From Desulfobacterales bacterium (GTDB taxonomy: Bacteria > Desulfobacterota > Desulfobacteria > Desulfobacterales > JANQIE01): a DNA stretch of 50,673 nucleotides. Below, piece after piece: positions 16,130 through 23,608 of the stretch. The translations under genes were made by a program, and so were the position numbers. The stretch covers positions 1-50,673 of the forward strand of contig JANQIE010000255.1 of assembly GCA_028282295.1 (NCBI GenBank), read 5' to 3'. Under the pieces are notes generated by a model. It ran no database searches. It worked only from the letters and a program-made list of their open reading frames with translations, and had not been told where the DNA came from. How positions within the stretch are numbered: the first letter of the stretch is position 1; each line of letters begins with the position of its first letter.

Positions 16130-16744
16130 TTATACCCGCGCCGCCAGGCAGATGCCGTCTTGCTCCGGGCTATGGCGGGGTAAAAAGCCGAACAGTTGAA
16201 CACTGCGCCAGCCGGCGCGTTCGAAAATCACCCGGTTGAAAGGCCGGGCATCGCGAAAGCCGGTGTTGTCGACCACCAGCAGGCTGCCGCGCCGGGTCAA
16301 CCGCTCGATGTGGGGCAGGGCGTCGGTATAGTACTCCTTGTCGATATCCATGAACACGAGGTCAAACGGCGTATCCATGCCTTGCATGGCGGCATCGGCG
16401 GTGTCGATGCGGATGTCGACATGGTCCGCCAGACCGGCGGCATTGACGTTGTGCCGGGCCCGACGGGCCAGCGCGGGATTCATTTCCACGGTTGTCACGG
16501 CGCCGGATGTTTGGTTACATCCCTGCGCCAGCCAGAGTGTTGAATAGCCGGTGGCCGTACCCAATTCCAGAACGCGGCGCGCGTTGGTGGTTGCGACGAG
16601 GATGTAAAGCAGTTCGCCCACGAGCGGCCCGATGATCGGAATGGCTTGTGCCTCGGCTTCGGCTTCCAGATCGACAAGCAGTTTGCTCCGCCGGGGGACA
16701 AATTCACGAAAGTGGTCATGCGGGTCGGGGATCATACGTTCCAT
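16130..16744 (-). CDS. Class I SAM-dependent O-methyltransferase (OMT3 family)
   Basis: About 204 residues from the ATG at 16744, with CAAGGAA 6-7 nt upstream. The longer frame to 16882 adds 46 residues with no family resemblance. Motif I is VLELGTATGYSTLWLA. VTTVEMNPALARRARHN binds the ribose, and LVFMDIDKEYYTDALPHI holds the metal-binding aspartates. LLVVDNTGF follows, as in caffeoyl-CoA-type O-methyltransferases (Mg2+-dependent, catechol-like acceptors). The substrate is not known. Upstream, a CCCCGA/TCGGGG stem-loop at 16854-16869, followed on the minus strand by TTTAGCTTTTT, could attenuate or insulate transcription. Confidence 0.87.
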   Translation of the reverse strand: MERMIPDPHDHFREFVPRRSKLLVDLEAEAEAQAIPIIGPLVGELLYILVATTNARRVLELGTATGYSTLWLAQGCNQTSGAVTTVEMNPALARRARHNVNAAGLADHVDIRIDTADAAMQGMDTPFDLVFMDIDKEYYTDALPHIERLTRRGSLLVVDNTGFRDARPFNRVIFERAGWRSVQLFGFLPRHSPEQDGICLAARV

Positions 16745-16935
16745 GGTGTTTCCTTGTTTACAGGTTTTACTCTTCGGCCGGATGGCCCATTTGACTTTTT
16801 TGCCGCTACACACTATTATTAAGATGTTTAACAAAAAACTGGAAAAAGCTAAACCCCGAGTAATCGGGGGGCGGAAAGCCATGGGTCCCTAAACGTTAAA
16901 GGGATTGCCAGGTTGCCCAAATTCATCAGAAAACG

Positions 16936-17123
16936 TAGGGCACGCGCAAAAATTATTTCACATTTTATGCATCCCGGCTTCAGGTCATCTTGGCCCGATC
17001 TTCGGTCCCAAAATCCTCACCATCGCTTGCTTGCTATGGCTGCGGTTTTGGCCCCTCAGATCGATCCAACCTGACCTGAAGCCGGGCGTCTAAAATGTGA
17101 AATAATTTTTGCGCGAGCCCTTA
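16936..17123. repeat. 188-bp long hairpin element, divergent subfamily (copy 2)
   Basis: An almost complete hairpin: AGGGCACGCGCAAAAATTAT at the left end and ATAATTTTTGCGCGAGCCCT at the right, then CACATTTTA / TAAAATGTG, CCCGGCTTCAGGTCA / TGACCTGAAGCCGGG and GATC / GATC. The arms differ in sequence from the 4744-type. The tip region is shared: AATCCTCA, a CCATCGC...GCTATGG tip hairpin and CTGCGGTT, with the inner stem CCAAAA / TTTTGG. It fills the gap between the divergent O-methyltransferase and 149-aa membrane-protein genes. Confidence 0.85.
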
Positions 17124-17244
17124 GGCCGGGTTGCCTGTTATGGCGGCCCGGCTTTTTTTGCGGCCAAATCCGGACCTAAACCGAAATGGTAGAATTTTAC
17201 GTCTATCATTTTGATATCTCTACCAAACATGGAGGAGTCGAGCC

Positions 17245-17694
17245 ATGCGAAACTATCTTTTTTGGAAAACACTATGGGTGGTGTACTGCTTATTTGTAAT
17301 ATTGACCACCCTGGTTCTCGCCATTGTTTCCATTTTTGCACCGATCGAGTTGGCAAGCTATATCGTCAGCATGGTCAATGCGGTGGCCCTGTTCGGCCTG
17401 GCGTACAATAAGCATTTGTGGGACCGGCGCATCTGGATCGGCCTATTGGCGGTCAATGGCGTGTTGTTGTTCCAAAAACTGAAGTTGTTCTGGGTGCCGG
17501 CGATACAATCCGGCATGCAGGAACCGGAACTGGTCATCGGCATCTTTGCCAGTGCCCTGAATGGCCTGATTTTATACGGTCTTTTTTTGTATACCTTCAG
17601 ATCGCCCTGGTTATGGAACAAGGCGATGCACAGTGATGATGCAACCGGTATTGAAAACACCGGCGCGCCCTCGGATGCCGGTGCCGTGCATTAA
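17245..17694 (+). CDS. Hypothetical integral membrane protein, 149 aa
   Basis: Four predicted membrane helices: residues about 8-32 (TLWVVYCLFVILTTLVLAIV), 35-55, 62-80 and 95-118. The hydrophilic C-terminal tail is about 30 residues long. A strong GGAGGAG lies 6-7 nt before the ATG. No conserved catalytic motif is visible and I do not recognise the family. A small stem (GGTAGA...TCTACC) at about 17186-17226 precedes the start and may be an operator or leader hairpin. The gene stands alone between two copies of the long hairpin element. Confidence 0.72.
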   Translation: MRNYLFWKTLWVVYCLFVILTTLVLAIVSIFAPIELASYIVSMVNAVALFGLAYNKHLWDRRIWIGLLAVNGVLLFQKLKLFWVPAIQSGMQEPELVIGIFASALNGLILYGLFLYTFRSPWLWNKAMHSDDATGIENTGAPSDAGAVH

Positions 17695-17819
17695 CGCCCA
17701 TCCTGAAATGGAATCTTTCGGTCAAGAGCAGGAATTCTTACCTTAAACGAATCTTCTCACCGCCCAACTGTAGGATTCGTTTACTGCACTAGCCTGGCGG
17801 CAACGCCTCTTGTAAATTT

Positions 17820-17962
17820 GTGTCCATCCGGAAATAGCATCTTTTGGCCCCTGGCGGCGTTCTCGCATTTTTAAAATCCTCGAAATAGCGCGCCATGCCT
17901 GCAGTTTTAAAAATGCCCGGGCCTTGCCAGAAACCAAAATCTACTATTTCCGAATGGGCACA
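17820..17962. repeat. Long hairpin element, copy 3 of the dispersed family
   Basis: Left arm GTGTCCATCCGGAAATAG at 17820-17837; right arm CTATTTCCGAATGGGCAC near 17944-17961. Then TTTTGG / CCAAAA, CTGGC / GCCAG, the conserved internal loop GGCGTTCTCGC / GGGCCTTG, and an inner stem GCATTTTTAAA / TTTTAAAAATGC. The inner stem differs from copy 1 on both sides yet still pairs. Tip: ATCCTCGAAATAGC...CCTGC. It lies between the 149-aa membrane gene and yceI, both on the plus strand. Confidence 0.85.
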
Positions 17963-18112
17963 GGCCGGTTTTGACATACCGGGTGCAATGGCTATTATAA
18001 CAGTTAAACGTTTTTAGATCTGTATGGGTACGTCAGGCATTCGTCTCACTTCTTTTTGTCTCTCCTGCCAATACACAAAACTGCAAATCGCCTTTTCATA
18101 AAGGAGGCCGGG

Positions 18113-18703
18113 ATGAAAACGACGCTGAAAAAATTTGCGGTCCTCGGGTTTGGTTTTTTTGTTTTTTGTTGCACGGCAACGCCACTGGTGTTGGCGGCGG
18201 ATACGTATAAAATCGATCCTGTGCATTCGACGGTTGTTTTTCGTGTTAAGCATTTGAATATTTCGTATTTTCAGGGCCGGTTCAATTCTCCCACGGGGAC
18301 GTTGCGCTTTGATGCCGCCGATGACAACCAGAACTATGTTGCCTGCGCCGTCAATGCCGGCGAGGTCGACACGGCCAACGCCGATCGTGACAAACACTTG
18401 CGCAGCCCTGATTTTTTTGACACCGACAAGTTCAAGACCATTGAGTTCAGAAGCAAACAATTCAAGCGCACCGGCGCGGATACGTTTGAAATAACCGGCG
18501 ATCTGACCCTTCACGGCGTGACGCGGCCGTTAACGCTCCAGGCAGTCAAAACCGGCCAGGGTAAAGGGATGCGGGGCGAGGAGCGGATCGGTTTTACCGG
18601 AGCGTTTACGATCCAACGCAGCCGTTTCGGCATGGATTTTCTCTTAAACGGTGTTGGTGACACGGTTGAACTTACAGTGGCCCTTGAAGCGATTCGGGAG
18701 TAA
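18113..18703 (+). CDS. YceI-family periplasmic lipid-binding protein
   Basis: 196 residues from the ATG at 18113, with AAAGGAGG 5 nt upstream. The signal peptide covers residues 1-27 (KKFAVLGFGFFVFCC ... LVLAA). The mature protein starts DTYKIDPVHSTVVFRVKHL, the YceI signature. NYVACAVNAGEVDTANADRD, HLRSPDFFDTDKFKTIEFRS and ITGDLTLHGVTRPLTL follow. YceI proteins form a lipocalin-like barrel that binds isoprenoid or other lipids in the periplasm. The exact ligand is unknown here. The gene is monocistronic, flanked by repeats on both sides. Confidence 0.9.
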   Translation: MKTTLKKFAVLGFGFFVFCCTATPLVLAADTYKIDPVHSTVVFRVKHLNISYFQGRFNSPTGTLRFDAADDNQNYVACAVNAGEVDTANADRDKHLRSPDFFDTDKFKTIEFRSKQFKRTGADTFEITGDLTLHGVTRPLTLQAVKTGQGKGMRGEERIGFTGAFTIQRSRFGMDFLLNGVGDTVELTVALEAIRE

Positions 18704-18727
18704 ATCCCCCTAACTTCTCCTGCAACT

Positions 18728-18970
18728 GTTTCGGATTCCCGGATCAGCCGTGCACGCGATCAGGGGTGTCAGGTAAAATGGTACCATGTTAACCCGGCAA
18801 TAAAATACCTTTAGAATTGTGATTCCGGCGAGCGCCGGCACCAAACGTCAATTCTGGATGCCGGATCAAGTCCGGCATGATGAAGGCTTACATATTTAGT
18901 CGCCGTTTTAATATCCGCGTCACCCCGGCGAAAGCCGGGGTCCAGAGTCAAAACGATATTAACCTTTATC
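18728..18970. repeat. Rearranged copy of the 13153 MITE-like element
   Basis: TTCGGATTCCCGGATCAGCC at 18730 and the following 35 bp match, inverted, the middle of the element at 13153-13329 (about 50 of 57 positions). CACCCCGGCGAAAGCCGGGG at about 18920 and ACGATATTAACCTTT at 18954-18968 match its right arm. CCGGCGAGCGCCGG and GCCGGATCAAGTCCGGC form extra small hairpins between them. The 646-bp gap 18704-19349 holds only this, the next hairpin and a promoter. Confidence 0.7.
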
Positions 18971-18974
18971 ATCT

Positions 18975-19119
18975 GGTACCTATCCGGAAATAACATCTTT
19001 TGGTCCAGGACGGCGTTCTCGCCCAATTGCGATTCTCGATGCAGCTTTGCTACGCCTGCGGTTGCAATTAGGCTGCGGCCTTGTCCTGAGTCAAAAACTA
19101 CTATTTTCGGATGGATACC
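18975..19119. repeat. Long hairpin element, copy 4 of the dispersed family
   Basis: Left arm GGTACCTATCCGGAAATAA at 18975-18993; right arm TATTTTCGGATGGATACC ending at 19119. The middle stem is CCAGGAC / GTCCTG where copies 1 and 3 have CCTGGC / GCCAGG, a compensatory change. The GGCGTTCTCGC / GGCCTTG internal loop is conserved. The inner stem is AATTGC / GCAATT. The tip TTCTCGATGCAGCTTTGCTA is followed by CGCCTGCGGTT. Confidence 0.85.
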
Positions 19120-19270
19120 TTCTGAATAGTTTCCGAATACGATTGCCCTGCTTGATCCCGCCTCCCTTCTCATAATAACTTCCAGTAGAAAAACAAAAAG
19201 GTGCAGGGATTGCTTTTTTAAAGTCCAAACGGCCGGTGTGCGTCAATCCCGATGATTTTGGGATTCATGG

Positions 19271-19299
19271 TTGACTCAAGGGGGTATATTCCCTATAAG
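19271..19299 (+). promoter_or_regulatory. Putative sigma-70 promoter of the ABC importer
   Basis: TTGACT (19271-19276), a 17-bp spacer and TATAAG (19294-19299), 50 bp before the substrate-binding protein start at 19350. The spacing is ideal, with one mismatch in each box. Confidence 0.6.
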
Positions 19300-19349
19300 T
19301 GGCTGTTTACGGCGTTCGTTTATTTCAAAACTGCACAAGGAGGCACGGG

Positions 19350-20315
19350 ATGAAAAGAATTACAGTGGCGCTGTGCGCCCTCATTATCGCACTGGGTCCC
19401 ACCTTGGCCGTGGCCAAGACCTACCGGATTTCGGTGAGTCAAATCGTTGAACACCCGGCGCTGGATGCCGTTCGCAAGGGGTTTCAGGATTATCTGAAAC
19501 AGAACAATATTGCGGCCGAGTATAGTGTTCACATTGCCCAGGGCAACATCGCCACCGCCAACCAGATCGGCTTCCAGATAATGGGCGAAAAGCCGGACAT
19601 GATTTTGACCATCGCCACCCCCACCTCCCAAGCCTGTGTCCAGGCCCTTAAGAAATCACCCCACATGCAAAAAACACCGCTTTTGTTCACCGCGGTCACC
19701 GATCCGGTCAATGCCGGCCTCGTTAAAAGCCTGGAACGGCCGGGCGCCAATATCACCGGTGTTTCCGATATGCTGCCGGTGGACGAGCATTTAACCATGG
19801 TGAAGACCTTTTTACCGAACATGACGAAACTCGGTTTTCTCTACAATGCCGGCGAGGTCAACTCCAAGATTCTGTTGCCGCGCTTTCGTGAAGAAGGGCG
19901 CAAGCTGGGCATTGAAATTGTCGAGGCAACCGTGTCGAAGTCAAGCGAAGTCTATCAGGCCACGAAAAGTATAGTCGGTCAAGTTGACGCGGTCTTTGTG
20001 CCCACCGACAATACCGTCGTGTCAGCACTCGAATCGGCCGTCAAAGTTTGTGAGCAAAACAAACTGCCGCTTTTCAATGCCGACGTCGACTCGGTAAAGC
20101 GCGGCGCCATCGCCGCGATGGGATTTGATTATTATAAACATGGGGCTCAAACCGGCGCCATGGCGAAACGGATTTTTGAAGGGGCCGATCCCGCCGTCAC
20201 CCCGGTGGAAACCCAGAAAGAGTTGCAGTTGCATATCAATGTCAAGGCGGCTGAAAAAATGGGCGTTACAATTCCGCAGGCCCTTCTGGATAAAGCCGAT
20301 AAACGCTACCAATAA
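19350..20315 (+). CDS. ABC importer substrate-binding protein (ABC_sub_bind/TrpX-like)
   Basis: 321 residues from the ATG at 19350, with AAGGAGG about 8 nt upstream. The signal peptide ends near residue 23 (LGPTLAVAK). The mature protein follows the PF04392 pattern: ISVSQIVEHPALDAVRKGF, GEKPDMILTIATPTSQ, PLLFTAVTDPVNAGLV, RPGANITGVSDMLPV and IAAMGFDYYKHGAQTGAMA. Family members in Gram-positives include the TrpX tryptophan-binding lipoprotein, but many bind unknown ligands, and no lipobox is seen here. It is expected to deliver ligand in the periplasm to the permease and ATPase encoded just downstream. A promoter-like site lies at 19271-19299. Confidence 0.88.
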   Translation: MKRITVALCALIIALGPTLAVAKTYRISVSQIVEHPALDAVRKGFQDYLKQNNIAAEYSVHIAQGNIATANQIGFQIMGEKPDMILTIATPTSQACVQALKKSPHMQKTPLLFTAVTDPVNAGLVKSLERPGANITGVSDMLPVDEHLTMVKTFLPNMTKLGFLYNAGEVNSKILLPRFREEGRKLGIEIVEATVSKSSEVYQATKSIVGQVDAVFVPTDNTVVSALESAVKVCEQNKLPLFNADVDSVKRGAIAAMGFDYYKHGAQTGAMAKRIFEGADPAVTPVETQKELQLHINVKAAEKMGVTIPQALLDKADKRYQ

Positions 20316-20343
20316 TTCGATTGATTTGTAACGCAGATTCTCC

Positions 20344-21231
20344 ATGACTTGGTACGCATTCATCGGCGCCCTGGAACAGGGATTTGTTTACGGAATAATG
20401 GTTCTTGGGGTCTATCTGACCTTCCGCGTGCTCGACTTTCCCGATTTGACCGTGGACGGCAGTCTGCCCCTGGGCGCGTCCGTTTCTGCGGTGGCCATCA
20501 CAAACGGCGTCAATCCGTTTGTATCTCTGGCCCTGGCGGCTCTGGCCGGATTTGGCGCCGGTATGGTCACCGCGCTGCTCAACACCAAACTGAAAATCCT
20601 GCACCTGCTGGCCTCGATTTTGACCATGATTGCGCTTTACTCCATTAACATTCGCATCATGGACGGTCCGAATGTGTCGCTGCTTGGCGTCGATACCATC
20701 CTCGATCCGGTTATGGCGTCGGGCCTGCCGGGGTACCTGGCGGCGCCGATTATGTATGCCGTGATCGCGCTGGGCATCACGCTGGCAATCATCTGGTTCC
20801 TGCACACCGAGTTGGGACAGGCGCTGATGGCCACCGGTGACAACGCGCAGATGATCACCAGCCAGGGGGTCAATACCCACACCATCATTATTCTGGGCGT
20901 GGGGCTGTCCAACGCCCTGGTGGCTTTCAGCGGGGCCCTGGTGGCCCAGAACCAGGGGGCGTCCGATGTCAACATGGGTGTCGGCACGATCATCGCGGGG
21001 TTGGCTTCGGTGATCGTTGGTGAAACCCTCTTCGGTAAAGACGGCATTGCGCGGGCCTGCCTGGCGGCGCTGTTCGGTTCCGTGCTGTATCGATTGGCCA
21101 TCGCCCTGGCCCTGGGAGTAAAATTGGGGCGGTTTTCGTTTACGCCCAGCGATCTGAATCTGATAACGGCCCTGCTGGTTGTCATGGCCCTGGTCGCTCC
21201 GAAGATCAAAGCCCGGTTGCAAGCCCGATGA
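20344..21231 (+). CDS. ABC importer permease (BPD_transp_2 family)
   Basis: 295 residues with eight or so hydrophobic helices (for example FVYGIMVLGVYLTFRVLDFP, IMYAVIALGITLAIIWFLH, GTIIAGLASVIVGETLFG). FRVLDFPDLTVDGSLPLGA is diagnostic of the permease that partners ABC_sub_bind proteins (TrpY-like). It is separated by 28 nt from the binding-protein gene and overlaps the ATPase gene by 4 nt (ATGA), a typical three-gene importer operon. It forms the transmembrane channel, probably as a homodimer. The substrate may be an aromatic amino acid or another small molecule; this is inference from family only. Confidence 0.9.
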   Translation: MTWYAFIGALEQGFVYGIMVLGVYLTFRVLDFPDLTVDGSLPLGASVSAVAITNGVNPFVSLALAALAGFGAGMVTALLNTKLKILHLLASILTMIALYSINIRIMDGPNVSLLGVDTILDPVMASGLPGYLAAPIMYAVIALGITLAIIWFLHTELGQALMATGDNAQMITSQGVNTHTIIILGVGLSNALVAFSGALVAQNQGASDVNMGVGTIIAGLASVIVGETLFGKDGIARACLAALFGSVLYRLAIALALGVKLGRFSFTPSDLNLITALLVVMALVAPKIKARLQAR

Positions 21232-22022
21232 TCGAATTAAAAGCCTTTACCAAATATTTTCACAAGGGCAGTGTCAATGAGGTGCTGGCCCTTGAACAGG
21301 TAGATTTCGCGATTGAGCGGGGTGACTTTATCACCATAATCGGCTCCAACGGCGCAGGCAAATCAACGCTGCTCAATTGTCTGGCCGGGACCTGCAATCC
21401 GGATGGCGGAGAGTTGCTGCTCGATAAAAAAGATATCGCTCACTGGCCCGAATACCGGCGCGCGAAGTTTATCAGCCGAGTGTTTCAGGATCCGCTGCTG
21501 GGCACCTGTGGCTCATTGAGCATCGAGCAGAATATGGCCCTGGCCCTGCGGCGCACCCGCCGTCGCGGCCTGGCCATCGGCGTCAAGGCCGCCGACCGGG
21601 CAACATTCAGACAGGTTTTAAAGAAGCTTGGGCTTGGCTTGGAAAATCGCCTGCGGGACCGCGTGGGGCTGCTGTCCGGCGGCCAGCGCCAGGCCCTGAC
21701 CATGCTGATGGCAACCCTGGTTCGGCCGGAAATACTCCTGCTCGACGAACACACGGCCGCCCTGGACCCCAAAACCGCCCGTCAGATTCTGGCGCTCACC
21801 GAAACGATCGTCGGTGAGCAACAGCTTACCACCCTGATGGTCACCCACAACATGAATCACGCCTTGAAATACGGCAATCGCCTGATTATGCTGCATCGCG
21901 GTCAAATTATCTTCGACATTCAAGGGGAAGAAAAAACGTCGTTAAAAAAAGAAGACCTGATTGCGCGTTTTTACGACCTGAAGAGAGAAGAGTTGGCTTC
22001 GGACCGGATGTTGTTGGGTTAA
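21228..22022 (+). CDS. ABC importer ATP-binding protein
   Basis: 264 residues. Walker A GSNGAGKST (about residues 39-47), Q-loop RVFQDPLLGTCG, signature LSGGQRQALTM, Walker B ILLLDEHTAALDP and the switch His in VTHNMNHALKYG. All catalytic residues are present. It starts within the stop codon of the permease gene (ATGA overlap), so translation is coupled. It energises import by the complex with the two upstream gene products. No terminator hairpin is obvious after the stop at 22022. Confidence 0.92.
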   Translation: MIELKAFTKYFHKGSVNEVLALEQVDFAIERGDFITIIGSNGAGKSTLLNCLAGTCNPDGGELLLDKKDIAHWPEYRRAKFISRVFQDPLLGTCGSLSIEQNMALALRRTRRRGLAIGVKAADRATFRQVLKKLGLGLENRLRDRVGLLSGGQRQALTMLMATLVRPEILLLDEHTAALDPKTARQILALTETIVGEQQLTTLMVTHNMNHALKYGNRLIMLHRGQIIFDIQGEEKTSLKKEDLIARFYDLKREELASDRMLLG

Positions 22023-22060
22023 GGCTTGCGCAAAAAAAATAAACGTCACCCATCAGGTTT

Positions 22061-22222
22061 TTAAATCCAATCCTCGGCCAATTCCTTGTCGTCGACCCGC
22101 ACGTAGCTGACAAGCGCCATGTTGTCCCTCACGTTCTTGGTAAAGGTGTGGCTTGGGCGGCCGGATCGCCCGACACCAGGAAATAACCAGCCGATGACGC
22201 GACGAAGGCAAAATAACTCAGG
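22061..22222 (-). pseudogene. Possible short coding remnant with a frame shift
   Basis: On the minus strand one frame reads LSYFAFVASSAGYFLVSGDP (22222 leftwards) and then stops. A second frame continues with FTKNVRDNMALVSYVRVDDK and a TAA at 22061. Each stretch looks protein-like but neither is a full gene, and I do not recognise the parent family. The 22023-22376 gap otherwise holds the promoter at 22299. Confidence 0.25.
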
Positions 22223-22298
22223 CTAGCTGCCCCTCCCCGTTTTAGAAATGAAGCTTAAACATCAATGTTGGTGTACAACAATTAAGTTGTTCAAACTG

Positions 22299-22327
22299 TT
22301 GACAGCTCGCTCCTGCAAACTTATAAT
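22299..22327 (+). promoter_or_regulatory. Perfect consensus sigma-70 promoter for the paired-ATPase operon
   Basis: TTGACA (22299-22304), a spacer of exactly 17 bp and TATAAT (22322-22327): both boxes match consensus fully. Transcription would start near 22334, 43 nt before the ATG at 22377. This also argues against the longer reading frame that begins at 22248. Confidence 0.8.
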
Positions 22328-22376
22328 GGGAAAAAGTTTTAAAACAAAAATGTTTTATATGATGGGGGAGGGTGTT

Positions 22377-23606
22377 ATGGCAGACTTTATCGTGGGCAGT
22401 CCCGCACGAGATGATGATTTTTACTTTCGAGAGGAATTTCTTGATGACCTTTGGGAGGCATTGAACAAACACAATGTTCTTTTATTGGCACCGCGTCGAA
22501 CCGGAAAAACCAGTGTCATGTATCGAATGCTGGATCAACCACGAGATCAATGGCTGGTTATTCCCCTCAACGTTGAAGACATCAAAACGCCGGGTGATTT
22601 TATAATCTCCTTAATTGACGCCATCAACGAATACCAGCCGGCTTACTTGCGTACCCTGGCAAAGGGGTGGAAATTTTTAACCAGCGTGTTTTCCAGCATC
22701 GAGCGCGTCGAAGTTTCGGAATTCAAATTTCAACTCCGAAAACGTGGGAATCCAGAGCAAAAATGGCAAACTCGTGGCAGTGAACTGATTGAGCGTGTGC
22801 GTAAAAGTGATAAAAAAGTCTTGTTTATCATTGATGAACTACCCGATATGCTCAACAGCATGTACCGAATTTCCCCTGAAGACTTCATTGCCTTTCTCCA
22901 GTGGTTTCGAAAAATCAGGAATCTCTCTTTGAAACACAACCTGCGGTGGCTCGTCGGTGGCTCCGTTAATTTGATTGCAGTTCTTGATAAATTGGGGGTG
23001 GTCAAGCAAGTCAATGACCTTAAAACCGAACCTTTACCCGCATTTACCAACAAAGAAGTGGCGACTTTTGTTAAGAGCATGTTTAACAATCGCGATGTTC
23101 GTTTTGATGACACGGTAATTCCACGAATTGGAGCGTTGCTGGGGACGCCGATACCCCTGTTCCTTCAGATGTTGACGCAGGAGTTGCATCGTCTGTGGAA
23201 AAGAGATCGGGCCAAAATTTTATCTGCCAGCCAGGTTGATGAGCTTTACAACAAGTCCCTTTTAGGTGAGATGGCTCGCGATAAACTTCAACATTACCGA
23301 ACTCGTATTGATGTCCATTATCCCCCGGAAGAGCGTGAGGCGGCCTGCCATTTCCTGGGCCAATTGTCTTTAAGCGACAAGGGGTTGTCGAATAAAACGC
23401 TATTTCAATCATATTGTACTATCGAGGAACGCAGGACGAACGCCAGAACGGGGCAAACCTTAAGCCAGGCCTTTCAACGTCTCATGCTGCATCTTCAAAG
23501 CGATTTTTATATTGAAGCCAAAGAAGATGGTAGGTTTGATTTTTCCAGCCGTTTGCTCAAAAGTTGGTGGAAAAAATATTACAGTTATGAATACGAGGGA
23601 AATTAG
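22377..23606 (+). CDS. STAND/AAA-type P-loop ATPase, 409 aa (first gene of a pair)
   Basis: Starts MADFIVGSPARDDDFYFREE at 22377, with GGGGGAGG about 5 nt upstream; the frame to 22248 lies upstream of the promoter. Walker A is APRRTGKTS (residues 38-46) and Walker B is KVLFIIDELPDM (147-158). WLVGGSVNLIAVLDKLG is a sensor-like segment. A helical lid and a C-terminal domain follow, with FDFSSRLLKSWWKKYYSYEY at the end. The GSPAR...FxxR...LL.APRRTGKTS opening is typical of archaeal-type (ATPase_2) and STAND NTPases. No nuclease, protease or DNA-binding domain is evident. The stop at 23606 is 2 nt before the ATG of a second, larger ATPase, so the two are coupled and probably act together. The block is AT-richer than its flanks, which suggests transfer. 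Confidence 0.82.
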   Translation: MADFIVGSPARDDDFYFREEFLDDLWEALNKHNVLLLAPRRTGKTSVMYRMLDQPRDQWLVIPLNVEDIKTPGDFIISLIDAINEYQPAYLRTLAKGWKFLTSVFSSIERVEVSEFKFQLRKRGNPEQKWQTRGSELIERVRKSDKKVLFIIDELPDMLNSMYRISPEDFIAFLQWFRKIRNLSLKHNLRWLVGGSVNLIAVLDKLGVVKQVNDLKTEPLPAFTNKEVATFVKSMFNNRDVRFDDTVIPRIGALLGTPIPLFLQMLTQELHRLWKRDRAKILSASQVDELYNKSLLGEMARDKLQHYRTRIDVHYPPEEREAACHFLGQLSLSDKGLSNKTLFQSYCTIEERRTNARTGQTLSQAFQRLMLHLQSDFYIEAKEDGRFDFSSRLLKSWWKKYYSYEYEGN

Positions 23607-23608
23607 TC

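Noticed and set aside
16936-17123. Ordinary rho-independent terminators as explanation of the long hairpins
   Set aside because: They are far longer than terminators, lack a U-tract, and share a conserved tip and internal loop between copies.
18811-19173. 120-aa minus-strand frame
   Set aside because: Runs through the rearranged MITE-like element and a hairpin copy; its sequence is explained by the repeats.
20266-21222. 318-aa minus-strand frame rich in Gln, Arg and His
   Set aside because: Antisense to the ABC permease. Biased composition, no domain.
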